The notes under the pieces are model-generated. The model saw only the letters and a list, made by a program, of their open reading frames with translations. It ran no database searches and was not told where the DNA came from. A program made the position numbers and the translations under genes. Below, in pieces: positions 15,714 through 25,881 of a stretch of 43,102 bases of DNA (within the stretch, counting starts at the first letter, position 1; each line of letters starts with the position of its first letter). The stretch is from IMG/VR virus record IMGVR_UViG_3300034118_000400, positions 1-43,102 of that record; one strand, given 5' to 3'. The stretch is from a virus.

Positions 15714-17458
15714 TATTCAGTTGGTGGTGTTTCGATTAAATTAGCCCTCATTGCCTGTTCTTTCTCTACGGCATACTTTCGGATAATGTCCTGCTGTTCA
15801 CGGTGTGGTAATCCGCTAAAGTCCCTGACCTCGTTTAATGCTCTGTTTACAAAGTCATTGATATTGGCATGGATGACAACATCGGTTTGGGATACTGCGT
15901 TATACATCCGCATCATCGAAATATTTTCCTCTGGCATCCCCGCAAATGGGTCTAACAGCAGTTTTAATTTCACCATGTCCCGTAGTGTCGGATCATTTAC
16001 GAACCGCTTTTCTACGAGGTCAATTTGTGCAGCGTTGATGATTGCGGGGTCTACTTTTGCCTGTGACATCTTGGTAATCTCGTCAATGAGTAGGTTAGCA
16101 GATAGCAAGTCGAAGCGTTCAGGAACGGTCACAGCGGGTAGCATATCATATAATTCGGTATCGCTAAAATTAGCGGGTTTGAACCGCCACTGGTTAATAT
16201 CGTAGATAATCTCGACAAGGATTCTGCAACAATCCGCACCAACGCTATAAACAGTGGAGTATAATTCTTCCCGATCTACTTGCTTTGCAACTCCTGATTG
16301 TGTTACAGGCGTTTCAGCTAAGAACTCCATGTTAATGGAGGCAAGTGCATCATACACGTGCTGACGGATGCGCTCTTCCTGTAACCGTGCAATGTCGGTC
16401 TGTTTCTGCACGTATCCCATTGGTGGGGTTGGTACTGCATTCTCCCCTGTCTTTGGCATTGGAATAGTCAGGTGTTCAAATGGATTCAGCGGTGCAATTC
16501 CGACACCGTTGCAGTCCTTACATTGTACGGGTGCAGATTCAGCACTGGAACGCATTACGCCTCTGCCTTTACACGTTGTGCAGGCTTGTGGCTGTATAGT
16601 CCACATCGTGCTGTGAATGTGCATCACAATCTCTGCCTGCATATCCGAGTACTCTCGAAGAACCTCGTTCAGCATCGGTACTATCCCCGCAATACGGGAT
16701 TCATACAGGTTGTAGCCTTCCTTTTGATCTACGCATACTCCCCGCATGGAGCGAATTGGAATATACCCTATCTCGTTGGGGCGGTTATAGATTTCCGTGA
16801 TAGTTCCTCTACGGGGTTGATAGTCGAACTCCTGTATTGATTCAGGTGTGATGACCATGAACCTAGCACCATCGGAATAGGTGTAGTTCTGCTCATCCTC
16901 ATAGCGTTCAGTGTTGGAGGTCTGAATTACGAAATACTCCCCTTCACGATAGTCGATGATTGCCTCTGATGTAAATACCTGTGGAAGCGGACGGTAAAAC
17001 TCGTTATCTGGTGAATCAAAATTCATCGGCAAGGTCAGCACCCAAGCATTAGCATCAATCAGATAATATCTGAACCCTACATTCCAAAACCATCCATTGA
17101 GCGAACCGAAATTCGGGATACCTTCATGGATGAACCGTTGCAGGGATTCCATTTCAGGCACTCGGCTCGGCAATTCCTTATCGAATAGAATTGCAAAGTC
17201 AGGGCTACGGTTGATTTTTTGCAGGGAGTTGTATATCTTGGTAAATACGGGCTTTGTTTTTGCCACGAAAATCTTTTTCCGATAGGCTTTGATCTGATCT
17301 GATTCAGCGGGTCTTCGCTCATCAATCAGGTCATAGGCATACCGTCCCGAAGCATGGAGGTCTATTGCCTCTGCGTTTTCGGTGGTTTGCTCATAGAACT
17401 TATGGCGTAGATCAGGGTTAGTGATGTACTTCTCAATGAATGATGCTGTTACTGACAT
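15713..17458 (-). CDS. Portal protein with DnaJ-type zinc motif
   Basis: 581 residues, the usual size for a siphovirus portal, which forms the dodecameric DNA gate. The N-terminal wing has NGWFWNVGFRYYLIDANAWV (about 121-140) and the central helix region includes SRIAGIVPMLNEVLREYSDM (254-273). Between stem and crown regions is an inserted pair of CxxCxGxG motifs, CTTCKGRG (293-300) and CKDCNGVG (313-320), as in the DnaJ zinc finger, probably binding one zinc. It is followed immediately by the MuF-like gene, supporting the portal call. Confidence 0.8.
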   Translation of the reverse strand: MSVTASFIEKYITNPDLRHKFYEQTTENAEAIDLHASGRYAYDLIDERRPAESDQIKAYRKKIFVAKTKPVFTKIYNSLQKINRSPDFAILFDKELPSRVPEMESLQRFIHEGIPNFGSLNGWFWNVGFRYYLIDANAWVLTLPMNFDSPDNEFYRPLPQVFTSEAIIDYREGEYFVIQTSNTERYEDEQNYTYSDGARFMVITPESIQEFDYQPRRGTITEIYNRPNEIGYIPIRSMRGVCVDQKEGYNLYESRIAGIVPMLNEVLREYSDMQAEIVMHIHSTMWTIQPQACTTCKGRGVMRSSAESAPVQCKDCNGVGIAPLNPFEHLTIPMPKTGENAVPTPPMGYVQKQTDIARLQEERIRQHVYDALASINMEFLAETPVTQSGVAKQVDREELYSTVYSVGADCCRILVEIIYDINQWRFKPANFSDTELYDMLPAVTVPERFDLLSANLLIDEITKMSQAKVDPAIINAAQIDLVEKRFVNDPTLRDMVKLKLLLDPFAGMPEENISMMRMYNAVSQTDVVIHANINDFVNRALNEVRDFSGLPHREQQDIIRKYAVEKEQAMRANLIETPPTE

Positions 17459-17465
17459 GGCTTTG

Positions 17466-18305
17466 TTAAATTACGGCTCGCTCTGGCATTACGCTCTTTT
17501 TGTGGTTGACCGTGAAGGTCTGCAACCCTGTGATGTACTGAACATTTTTGCACAATTCATTGTAAACATTCTGCATGGGTCGGGGAATAAACTTCCCACC
17601 CATTGAGAACAGGTAATACTCCTGCTTTATCTGCATGGCATTCTTATATCCTTTCTCTGCCCATTGCCAATACGAAGGCTTGTATGGTGCTTGGTGCGGT
17701 CGGATTCCACAGTGAATCATTCCCATCATTAGGAACGGCTCGTCAGGTTTATCTCCCGCAAATATCTTGGTTTGTAGGTCACCTTCCTTGTAGAATCGTA
17801 GAGCATTCTCAAATACAGATTGCGCCTGTACGTTCTTTTCAAAGTAGATAAATTCACTGCTCAAATCATACCAATACGGCACATCTAACACGCCTGATTC
17901 AACCCATTCAGATACGCCCTTACTTGGGTCTTGTTCGCCTCTGTTGGCAATCGTGAACGGTATACCCTTCAACGCTCTGAACAGTTCCTCTGCTTTCTTC
18001 ATCGGGGTGAATATCGTATCAGCATCGACATAGATAGTATGCTCATACGGGCTGTACTTGTAAAGGTGATACTTCAATGTTAGCGGAGTACATTTAGCCC
18101 CGTTGTGATAGTCGCACAATTCAGGAGTTACGATCTTATCAAACACGGTGCGCTTATAGTCATCAAGGTGCGATAATCCAACCTCATCAGCTATTATCGT
18201 GATGGGAATAGTCGGACTGATTGCCCGTAACGACACGGCAAGATTATAGGCGTAACGTCCATACATGGCGTGTTTAGTGGCTATGGTGATAACTCCGATG
18301 CTCAT
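17466..18305 (-). CDS. GT-A glycosyltransferase (GT8-like), 279 aa
   Basis: Opens with a Rossmann-like strand (MSIGVITIATKHAMYGRYAY). The metal-binding DxD is YVDADTIF (Asp94, Asp96), and the later part has IHCGIRPHQAPYKP, typical of the acceptor/nucleotide region. It would transfer a sugar to a protein or glycan acceptor. The ATG directly follows the stop of the tail-protein gene and the portal starts 7 bp downstream, so this enzyme is made together with virion parts, pointing to modification of the particle. Confidence 0.75.
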   Translation of the reverse strand: MSIGVITIATKHAMYGRYAYNLAVSLRAISPTIPITIIADEVGLSHLDDYKRTVFDKIVTPELCDYHNGAKCTPLTLKYHLYKYSPYEHTIYVDADTIFTPMKKAEELFRALKGIPFTIANRGEQDPSKGVSEWVESGVLDVPYWYDLSSEFIYFEKNVQAQSVFENALRFYKEGDLQTKIFAGDKPDEPFLMMGMIHCGIRPHQAPYKPSYWQWAEKGYKNAMQIKQEYYLFSMGGKFIPRPMQNVYNELCKNVQYITGLQTFTVNHKKSVMPERAVI

Positions 18306-19880
18306 CTAGCAGGATCGTTTAAATATTACAGGTTCAGTTACTCGTATCAGGTCAACCTTTGATTGTGCAAGGTTATATCTATTCTCATCCCATTCAGGCT
18401 CGTAGTCCTTTACAGGCGCAAAGTACACGTCCCCGTCAATGGTCAGTACATCGCAGATTAACTGTGTGCTGATGACGTCATGCGTTGGCTCATCTACGTA
18501 GTCGAAGTGCGCTGTTCTGACCTTTCCACGTTGTGCATACGATCTGCCAAAGATACCACTGCTGAATAAATATTCCTCGCCTTGTGTTGGATATTTAGGT
18601 GCAAATTGCAGTATCCGTAAACGCTGTGTAAGTTTGAATACATTGTTAGTAGTAGCCCCGAAATAGAATCCTAAGTTATAGCCGTCACTGTAGCCCTCCA
18701 CAACAAAGGTGCATTCCCATCCATCGGGATTGTATCGCAGTACGGTTAATGAATCGTAAGTGGTTGCACCTCCTCCACAGTCTTCTGATAATCGCAGTCG
18801 ATAGTCAATGTTGCAACCTAATTCAATCGGGTTGCCTCCGTTGGTTAAGTCCGACACATCGAAACACCACGTTATACGGTCATCATTCACCACAAACTCA
18901 ATACGGTCTGTTGCACCAATTCCTGATTGGTTGATTACAATTAATCCATATACCGTTGAATCAATAAACGCTGTATCCATCAATCCGAAATCATCCACCG
19001 TTACATTATCAACGCACCCGTCAAAGTCACCTGCTTTAGTCAGAATCAGCGACCCCGATGCGTCATTCGGCACACCGTAGAACTGAAATTCACCGTTACC
19101 TGCTGTCGTGCCTAAATACGTGCCTCCTAAAGTAACCTCTAACCCTCCCTGTGTGCAATCGGTAATACGAAGATTTACACGGTGGTAGTTTCCATCTGCT
19201 GTGTATGCGGTCAGGTTGGTAAGGCTTCCGAAATCCGTGATGGAGCAGAATCTACCATCTGCTGTGATGCCATCGGTTACAAGGCTGTAACTCCATGTAG
19301 GATACCCGAAACCTAACGAATCTTCCCAACAAAGCATTGTAGAGGACAGTGCTACATTGGATATTACCATCGTGTCACCTGCTGTTGTTGCGGAGGCGTT
19401 CATGGTGAATACCATTGTATCGGCTGTGGTTTGCGCCACTAGCCAAAACACGTAAGTACCTGCTGATGTGATTTCTGTTGCGTAGGTATCCAGTCCAAGT
19501 GATACAAATATCCCTGCCGTTCCTGTTACGGAATCGACTGTTAGGTCAACCTGATACACGTTCCCCGCTACAAGTGGGGTTGATGGGGTGTATGTTGCAT
19601 TACCTACTACCCCACCCGCACCTGTATAACTTGTTAGCCCACCACCAAAACTCCAACCGCTACCAAGTGAATCGGAAAGCCCAAGTGCAGCAGCAGCATT
19701 AAACATATTCGGCTCACAGTTTATAGCGTCATCGCACGGGGTCATAATCTGCTGAACGCACACGGTATCATTCGGCTGTACGATTTGAGCATACGCCCTG
19801 TTATCGTTGTTCAGGCATGGCTGATCGGGAAGCGGTGATTGCCAGATAAACGGCTGATTAGGTATGAAACTAAGAGGCAT
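18306..19880 (-). CDS. Tail-associated structural protein, 524 aa
   Basis: Rich in Thr, Gly, Asp and paired Cys. The middle (about 60-290) looks like two consecutive beta-sandwich (CBM-like) units, each with a LTAYTADGNYHRVNLRIT-type strand pattern. The C-terminal third (RLRILQFAPKYPTQGEEYLF onward) resembles Bacteroidota phage distal-tail proteins. It overlaps the upstream tail gene by 11 bases. Probable baseplate or host-recognition role; family not identified. Confidence 0.6.
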   Translation of the reverse strand: MPLSFIPNQPFIWQSPLPDQPCLNNDNRAYAQIVQPNDTVCVQQIMTPCDDAINCEPNMFNAAAALGLSDSLGSGWSFGGGLTSYTGAGGVVGNATYTPSTPLVAGNVYQVDLTVDSVTGTAGIFVSLGLDTYATEITSAGTYVFWLVAQTTADTMVFTMNASATTAGDTMVISNVALSSTMLCWEDSLGFGYPTWSYSLVTDGITADGRFCSITDFGSLTNLTAYTADGNYHRVNLRITDCTQGGLEVTLGGTYLGTTAGNGEFQFYGVPNDASGSLILTKAGDFDGCVDNVTVDDFGLMDTAFIDSTVYGLIVINQSGIGATDRIEFVVNDDRITWCFDVSDLTNGGNPIELGCNIDYRLRLSEDCGGGATTYDSLTVLRYNPDGWECTFVVEGYSDGYNLGFYFGATTNNVFKLTQRLRILQFAPKYPTQGEEYLFSSGIFGRSYAQRGKVRTAHFDYVDEPTHDVISTQLICDVLTIDGDVYFAPVKDYEPEWDENRYNLAQSKVDLIRVTEPVIFKRSC

Positions 19881-21780
19881 TTTGCGTGGTCGTGTTTATG
19901 AGGCTGAATGTTGTTACTCCTGTCACGTGGTTACGGGTCACATTCTTAATGTAGGCAGTGCGTGGCGTTTGTCCTTCCATCGCAAAGTTAATCTTTTGCT
20001 TTGGGTCAGCAATGAGCGTCTGCCATTGTGTAGCGGTTAACGGGTATTCAAATTCAAATATATTAATCGGGTAGTCCTGATAATCGTAGTCTTTAAATAT
20101 ACCACCTCCAACGGTGTTTTCTTCGCATTCCCAATAGGTATCTACTGTAATGTCTCCCTCCGATGTTGTACCGAATTGGTCAAGTTTGGTGAAGGATAAT
20201 TGTAGGTAGTTCCCCGCATTCATTACCACCCGTGCTGAACGGTCAAATACTTGCAATCCCGTACTGAAATAACTGTATGTTGTTCCGCCTGTTGTCGCTA
20301 CGGGTACGATGGTCTGTACCAATGTTCCCGTGCTATCAAACTGACGGATACGCATGGTAATATCTGCACGGTTTCCTGCAAACACATCGCAGTTGAACTC
20401 CATGTGGATATTGATGTCGTACACTCCCGCTACTCCTGCTGTGAATTTATCCGTGCCGTCAAAGTAACTGCCCGTGTTTACTGCTACATTGGTGGTGTCA
20501 ACCGAGTTGTTGATGACCGCACCCGAACCGATTGCAATAGGACTTCCTACAAACGCCCTGAATATACCATCACCTTTCGCACCTGAAAACGCTGCCAAGC
20601 TATTTGGAATAGCCCCAACATAACGGTCGAAGATTGCCTGATTGGTCAGGGATTCATTGTAGTAGTACAGTGGTGGGTCAAGGTTTAAGAAATTACTATT
20701 CGATGTGCGTCCGTTGGATGCGTCTGTAAGCACGGAGGCAAACAGGAATATATTGTTATCATACGCCTGATCTCCAAAGTTTGTAGTTACGGATTCAATC
20801 ACATTGCTACTCACGATCCAATCACCTTGAAGGCTCAATGTGGTGTCGATGTTGCATTCACCAAGTACGGTGTACGATTCTTCGCTGAACCCTAAGAACC
20901 TAATATTTTCAGGGAAGGAAAGCGATAAGTCAGCATCCACAACACTCGATCCAATATCTACACGGCTATATAATTTATTCACCTCATATTTACGGGTGAT
21001 TTCATAGATGTCATCTATTGCAAATGCGGTGTCTGTGCCGTTGAAGTAGTCCTCTAGTTCAATACGCAATACAGGTGCGGTGTATGGGTTTTCAATGATG
21101 AACTTTATTGGTAATCGTGCTTTTAATTCACGGATGATTTTATCAAACGTGGAAGAGGTCATGTCAGCAATGGTAGCAGTACGAAGCATTGCACCATTGG
21201 TAATACACCACCCTTCATAATCCCCTCCGATGTCGAAGATAGTCGAAGCGAACCCGACACGGTTATCAGTCAGGAATGCCACTGCTGTACGTAGTACTTC
21301 AAAGATGCGATACGATGGGACGTTATTAAACAACAGTACGTTATTCAGCCCGTACACATCTAAGTTATAAAGCGTGGCGGGTGTCATTACTTCTAAGTTC
21401 TTTGTCTGATTGGTAGTTGCAACAACTTCAACGCTCTTGTTGTTGTTAATCATGGAGTAAAATGACCGATCCCTGATCTTTGCCGTTGCCGTGCATAACC
21501 GCTCATTGAAGATTATATCTGATATGAATATCTTTCCCTCAATGATGGTACTATACACATTGCCTCCGCACGTATCCTGTACGGTTACATCTATCACGGT
21601 GCAGAACCCTTCGAGTTCTTTGGTGGTGAGATAATCATAAGCAGAACCGACAAATGTGAGTGAAGTATCTTCTACCAATAAGACAGCGTTAAGCACCTCA
21701 TCGAGTTTCAATGCGGATTCTAACTCCTCAAAGTTTGAGGGGTTATCTACTTCTGTGCTATCGAATAGAAATCTTATCAT
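19870..21780 (-). CDS. Tail protein downstream of tape measure, 636 aa
   Basis: A large beta-rich protein right after the tape measure gene (ATGA overlap), the place of distal-tail or tail-hub proteins in siphoviruses. The N-terminal domain alternates strands with DDEVNLTF-like turns. A region around 190-290 (IIRELKARLPIKFIIENPYT) looks hub-like, and the C-terminal half (about 400-560) has a jelly-roll/CBM-like strand pattern. Likely part of the baseplate. No lysozyme or protease motif is seen. Confidence 0.6.
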   Translation of the reverse strand: MIRFLFDSTEVDNPSNFEELESALKLDEVLNAVLLVEDTSLTFVGSAYDYLTTKELEGFCTVIDVTVQDTCGGNVYSTIIEGKIFISDIIFNERLCTATAKIRDRSFYSMINNNKSVEVVATTNQTKNLEVMTPATLYNLDVYGLNNVLLFNNVPSYRIFEVLRTAVAFLTDNRVGFASTIFDIGGDYEGWCITNGAMLRTATIADMTSSTFDKIIRELKARLPIKFIIENPYTAPVLRIELEDYFNGTDTAFAIDDIYEITRKYEVNKLYSRVDIGSSVVDADLSLSFPENIRFLGFSEESYTVLGECNIDTTLSLQGDWIVSSNVIESVTTNFGDQAYDNNIFLFASVLTDASNGRTSNSNFLNLDPPLYYYNESLTNQAIFDRYVGAIPNSLAAFSGAKGDGIFRAFVGSPIAIGSGAVINNSVDTTNVAVNTGSYFDGTDKFTAGVAGVYDINIHMEFNCDVFAGNRADITMRIRQFDSTGTLVQTIVPVATTGGTTYSYFSTGLQVFDRSARVVMNAGNYLQLSFTKLDQFGTTSEGDITVDTYWECEENTVGGGIFKDYDYQDYPINIFEFEYPLTATQWQTLIADPKQKINFAMEGQTPRTAYIKNVTRNHVTGVTTFSLINTTTQNAS

Positions 21781-23846
21781 CTCATGCGGGGGTCGTTATT
21801 TCGTGCAATTTCCTTTCCAATCTGCCTAGCTAGAAGTGCAGAATTACGGATATTCACATTATCATTCTTTGGCATTACACCTGCCAACTCACGGGCGTTA
21901 ATCTTGGCATTTACCGTGTTGTTCATTCTGCCCTTTAGCTTCATTTCCACAAAGCTATTAATATCGGATGGCTTTATCTGACGTTTAAACAGTGCGGAAA
22001 TAGTTGGGTGGTAATCCCTGTTACGGTCAGCGGGGATAACTGCCTCGCCTCTGTGAATGATGGCGTGCATACCACCATCAGCATCTACGTTTCCACCACC
22101 TACATTGAGCGTTCCTGTCTTGAACTTCGGAATCGGTGTTGCTGCGATCTTTGCAAGGTTAGCCGCTCCTGTGATGGATGCTAACGCTACTGCGAATGGA
22201 ATAGCGGAGGATGGAGTTACATTCAGCGCATTAATAATCGCTTGAGCCGCTCCCATTGTTGCCTGAAATATCTGATACTTTTTATCTTCCTCTGCCGCCT
22301 TACGCTTGATCTTCCGTAGCTTTTCCTGATACCTTTCTTCACTAATTGCACCCTGTCGTTTTGATTCTTCAAGGGCTTGTAGTTCTTCGGTGTATTGGGC
22401 TTGAGAGAATGCTGATATTACGGATGCTGTTTCCTGTGCGACACTTAAAGCAAATGCCGCCTCTCTTAATCTTCTATCTCTCCTGTCCTGTTCTTCTTTG
22501 TCAAGTCTTGCAAATAATTCTTTATCTAAATCAGCAGATGTTTGAGCAATCTCAACTGATATTGGTGCAGTTTTTTCTAATTCTTCATTCACCTTTGCAG
22601 CCTCTAATCTGACTTCAAAGAAACTGGCTTCTAAAAGTTCTAATGCTTTATTGAGTTTTAAAATACCCTCATCGCTGATATTATTAAATTCTAAGTTTGT
22701 CCTTACGTTTTCAAGACCTAACTTTTGTATTGCCTTTGTTGTTTTATCTATTTGATCTGATGCCCCCTTGTTTCCACGCAAAGAAACTTCCTTTTCAAGT
22801 AGCTTAATCAGTCCTTCTAATTCTCTTTTCTGCCTGTTATATTCGTTTGTTAAATCCTGCTGTGTTTTTACACCATTAGGGTCAAATAATACAATATTTT
22901 CAGGCGTTAATTCATTGTATTGATCTTTTATATTAGATAGTGCATTATTTAACTCCTTTGTTGAAAATGCAAGTAAATCAGTTCCGTTTTTAATACGTAA
23001 CACTACTTGTTCTGCTGATTGTGAACCTCTCCTATTTAGGTTATCTAATGCAACAAGATTTCTGAACTGCTTTTCAAGTTCTTCGTTTGTTTCTTTGGTT
23101 GCATCTGCCAAGTCTTCCTGTGATTTGGCTGCATCATCTGTATTTTCTGAAAACAAAAACATAGCAGTAATCACTGCACCCAACGCCACCGCAACTGCTG
23201 TAAACGGGTTTGATAACATGGCTGCGTTAAGACCTCGCTGTGCCGTAGTAGTCACCCCCAACACCAACCGCAACTGTCCGTAAACGTCCTTCAACTGTAA
23301 CACAGAGTTAATCCCCTGCGTTAAGTTCAGCACACCCTGAAACTGTTGCGCTAATTTGGTGATGCGCTCATTCTCTACTCCGAATAGTTGTAATGCACCT
23401 GTGGCGGCTTGGAATCCACCTTGAATACCTTGCCCTAACTTCACAAATGCGTTTAGCTTAGCATCGGGGTTTAATGCGTCTAATGTATCATTCAAATCGC
23501 CTATTTCATCCTTAATCAAAGCGGCTTTCTTAGCAGCGTTTTGCGCCTCCTTACTGAACGCCCCGAACTGTTGGGACATTCTCACCGCTTCGTTCTTCGC
23601 CTCTGCTAATTGAGTGCGTAGGGTCTTGGTGGATTGTGCTGATTGCTCTAACGCCTTGTTAAACGTCTTGGCATCTACACCCGCCTCCTTCAATGCTTCG
23701 TCAACTCCTTCGAGTGCCGAATCCATGTATTGAGCCGATACACCCGCTTTCTTTAACTCCGCTTCGAGGGTCTTGGATGATGCAACAGCCCCGTCTAGTT
23801 GGGTCTTATCAACGGTGAATTTTATCTGAATGTTTTCTGTTGCCAT
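21777..23846 (-). CDS. Tape measure protein
   Basis: 689 residues. Long coiled coils at about 30-110 and 400-500, hydrophobic segments at about 205-230 (SNPFTAVAVALGAVITAMFL) and 545-575, then a C-terminal FKTGTLNVGGGNVDADGGMH and HRGEAVIPADRNRDYHP segment found in many tape measure proteins. It fixes tail length and enters the host envelope during DNA injection. By the usual ratio the tail would be roughly 100 nm. It lies two structural genes and one adhesin-like gene after the tail chaperone. Confidence 0.88.
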   Translation of the reverse strand: MATENIQIKFTVDKTQLDGAVASSKTLEAELKKAGVSAQYMDSALEGVDEALKEAGVDAKTFNKALEQSAQSTKTLRTQLAEAKNEAVRMSQQFGAFSKEAQNAAKKAALIKDEIGDLNDTLDALNPDAKLNAFVKLGQGIQGGFQAATGALQLFGVENERITKLAQQFQGVLNLTQGINSVLQLKDVYGQLRLVLGVTTTAQRGLNAAMLSNPFTAVAVALGAVITAMFLFSENTDDAAKSQEDLADATKETNEELEKQFRNLVALDNLNRRGSQSAEQVVLRIKNGTDLLAFSTKELNNALSNIKDQYNELTPENIVLFDPNGVKTQQDLTNEYNRQKRELEGLIKLLEKEVSLRGNKGASDQIDKTTKAIQKLGLENVRTNLEFNNISDEGILKLNKALELLEASFFEVRLEAAKVNEELEKTAPISVEIAQTSADLDKELFARLDKEEQDRRDRRLREAAFALSVAQETASVISAFSQAQYTEELQALEESKRQGAISEERYQEKLRKIKRKAAEEDKKYQIFQATMGAAQAIINALNVTPSSAIPFAVALASITGAANLAKIAATPIPKFKTGTLNVGGGNVDADGGMHAIIHRGEAVIPADRNRDYHPTISALFKRQIKPSDINSFVEMKLKGRMNNTVNAKINARELAGVMPKNDNVNIRNSALLARQIGKEIARNNDPRMR

Positions 23847-23849
23847 TGC

Positions 23850-25076
23850 TTAGTAGATTTCCATTACAACTACAAATCCATTTCCACCGTTTCCACCTGC
23901 ACCCGATGCTGTACCGTTCAACGTGCCTGATCCACCGCCACCACCTGCACCGTATCCACCGTTACCACCTGCTGTAAATGCAGGATAACCACCTGCGCCA
24001 CCAGTTCCGATACCTGTACCTGATGTGAGTGTAGTACTCATGTGGAGAAACTTGCTTTTGTTATTTGTGCCGTTTGGTGATGCACCTGCTGTCGGACCCG
24101 CTTGCAGGATACCATTTTCATAGATACCACCTCCCGCTCCTGCCGATGTTGCCGATACGTTTGTATTGCTGATTCCACCACCTCCTGCACCACCACTAGC
24201 TGCTGTGTTTCCTAGCATACCATTACCGCCTGCTGTGGATGTAGTGTTAGTTGTTCCAACTGTACCCGCTGCACCGTTCAGGGCAAATGGGCTGTATGAT
24301 GGATTGGATGCGTTGGCTGCTCCACCACCACCCGCTGCCCCTGCTGTTGTCGCTCCTGCACCGCCTGCGCTTCCACCTTTGGCAATTACTACGCCTCCAA
24401 ATGATGTATCACCGCCTACTGTGCCTGCATTACCGTTACTTGAAGTAGATGCCTGTGCTGCGCCTCCTGTTCCACCCGTTCCGATGGTTACTGATACGGT
24501 TGAAGCCAATGCGCCTGCTGCGATGGATGCAATGACTAACGCTGCACCACCGCCTCCACCACCTCCGAAACGGTTTTCACCTGCTGCACCCTGCCTTCCT
24601 GATCCTGCCCCACCACCACCACCAACGGCTGCTACTATTGCACGGGTCATGCCCTGTGGTTTAGTCCATGTTCCATCGCTTGTGAAGGTGCTGAATGTAA
24701 CAGCGGGTGAATCGGTTGAAGCCGTTATTTTCCATCCCGTTTCTCTGCTCCATTCCATGACAGAACCCGCCTGCAATGTAGTTGTGATGAGGGTGTAATC
24801 AGTTCCTGAAACGTCCTTCGTTACGGTAATACTTACAGCACTTGTATCAGCATTGTAAAACAGTAAATGCACAACCTGCCGTGTCGTGGATGCGCTTGGT
24901 GCGGATACAACATCAACGGCTGTGGTGTTATTAGTCAGTAGTTGCGATGAGGACTGTGGCAAGGTCATTCCTGCCGATGTGATGTCCTGATAGGATGCCA
25001 CACAAACGACTTGGTTTGCGGTCACAGCACCTGCAAGCACCGCCTGAATCTTATGTGATGTTGCTGATAAGTACAT
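23850..25076 (-). CDS. Glycine-rich tail adhesin/fiber, 408 aa
   Basis: Residues about 1-130 form a beta-rich attachment domain. From about 150 the sequence is a glycine-rich repeat region (AVGGGGGAGSGRQGAAGE, FGGGGGGGAALVIASIAAG and similar) ending GGNGGNGFVVVMEIY. Such polyglycine-II bundles form receptor-binding tips of tail fibers. WTKPQGMTRAIVAAVGGGGG is the typical entry into such a domain. The gene overlaps its upstream neighbour by one base and is followed 3 bp later by the tape measure gene. Confidence 0.75.
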   Translation of the reverse strand: MYLSATSHKIQAVLAGAVTANQVVCVASYQDITSAGMTLPQSSSQLLTNNTTAVDVVSAPSASTTRQVVHLLFYNADTSAVSITVTKDVSGTDYTLITTTLQAGSVMEWSRETGWKITASTDSPAVTFSTFTSDGTWTKPQGMTRAIVAAVGGGGGAGSGRQGAAGENRFGGGGGGGAALVIASIAAGALASTVSVTIGTGGTGGAAQASTSSNGNAGTVGGDTSFGGVVIAKGGSAGGAGATTAGAAGGGGAANASNPSYSPFALNGAAGTVGTTNTTSTAGGNGMLGNTAASGGAGGGGISNTNVSATSAGAGGGIYENGILQAGPTAGASPNGTNNKSKFLHMSTTLTSGTGIGTGGAGGYPAFTAGGNGGYGAGGGGGSGTLNGTASGAGGNGGNGFVVVMEIY

Positions 25077-25390
25077 TAATAGGATGCTATATGTGCCATG
25101 ATTGTATTGATGTCAACCCCTCCACCCGATCCACCACCCGCATAGCTGTTCACGATAGCGTCAACCGCTGTCTTGAGTGCCGATGCAGAGGCGGTGGAAG
25201 GTGAGGCGCAATCAGAATAGAGTAGTTTGTACTGTTGCATCATCAGCCCCGTTTCAGCGTTGTGAGTGCTGAATATAAAGTAATCACCGTCTACCGAAGT
25301 CGTGCAGTACACCTTTTTGTAGATGTACTCACGGGTATCTTCGGTGAGTTTGATCTGTGTATCCGAATAGCTGACGAAGGAGTAGGTCAT
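25076..25390 (-). CDS. Hypothetical virion-region protein, 104 aa
   Basis: Small beta-rich N-terminal part, then an Ala/Ser-rich helix and a glycine hinge (AGGGSGGGVD) near the C-terminus. Not recognised. Tightly packed between two other structural-type genes upstream of the tape measure; probably a tail accessory or fiber-attachment protein. Confidence 0.6.
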   Translation of the reverse strand: MTYSFVSYSDTQIKLTEDTREYIYKKVYCTTSVDGDYFIFSTHNAETGLMMQQYKLLYSDCASPSTASASALKTAVDAIVNSYAGGGSGGGVDINTIMAHIASY

Positions 25391-25393
25391 TTA

Positions 25394-25717
25394 TTACGGA
25401 TTTACCTGCATGATTGCGTAGGTAGAAATATCAGTAATTACAGCCGATACGAATGCCGCTGCATCTGTATATGGTGTAGCACCAATGTAGAACTCCTGAT
25501 ACAAACCGTTGTTGATTTGAATAGAGTGTTGATAGCCCAAATGCAACGTTACGCCCTGCGGTGCAAGTGAATCGTATGCGCATGATAACAGGTTAGGATT
25601 GAACGTGTAGGTAATTTGTGATTGATTCACCCCATTTTCTGCAATGATGAAATCTATCTGCACAATGTTTCCGAAGTTTAATTGTGTCGCAGGGGTGTAG
25701 CTGATTCTGTTTGCCAT
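25394..25717 (-). CDS. Hypothetical virion-region protein, 107 aa
   Basis: A small beta-rich protein (FGNIVQIDFIIAENG, YTFNPNLLSC) with no membrane segment. Not recognised. It lies between the frameshifted tail chaperone and the glycine-rich adhesin, so a tail-assembly or minor structural role is likely. Confidence 0.6.
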   Translation of the reverse strand: MANRISYTPATQLNFGNIVQIDFIIAENGVNQSQITYTFNPNLLSCAYDSLAPQGVTLHLGYQHSIQINNGLYQEFYIGATPYTDAAAFVSAVITDISTYAIMQVNP

Positions 25718-25731
25718 TTTGTTTTAGTTTT

Positions 25732-25881
25732 TTATTGGTTAGACTGTTGATCTTGTTTGTCTGTATGTTCAAGCAGGAGTAGATACTCCCATAATGTCAA
25801 TCTATCTATATCCAATCCGTATCGCTGTCGCATCATTATGCGTTGGATGAATCCACGCTCGTTGATGCCTGCGAGTTTAAC
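25732..25881 (-). CDS. Tail chaperone T-domain, reached by -1 frameshift
   Basis: This frame lies in -1 relative to the upstream chaperone gene. The overlap holds the minus-strand heptamer GTTAAAC (25881-25875), read G TTA AAC in the zero frame, a known efficient slippery sequence type. A slip there fuses about 195 residues of the first frame to LAGINERGFIQRIMMRQRYG and on to 25732. This is the G-GT arrangement of long-tailed phages, where the T part recruits the tape measure. A separate start at 25935 is possible but less likely. Confidence 0.6.
   Translation of the reverse strand, partial: VKLAGINERGFIQRIMMRQRYGLDIDRLTLWEYLLLLEHTDKQDQQSNQ

Noticed and set aside
24166-24798. Long plus-strand ORF rich in proline and alanine
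   Set aside because: It is the antisense image of the glycine-rich adhesin gene (Gly codons read backwards give Pro/Ala); no promoter or start context.
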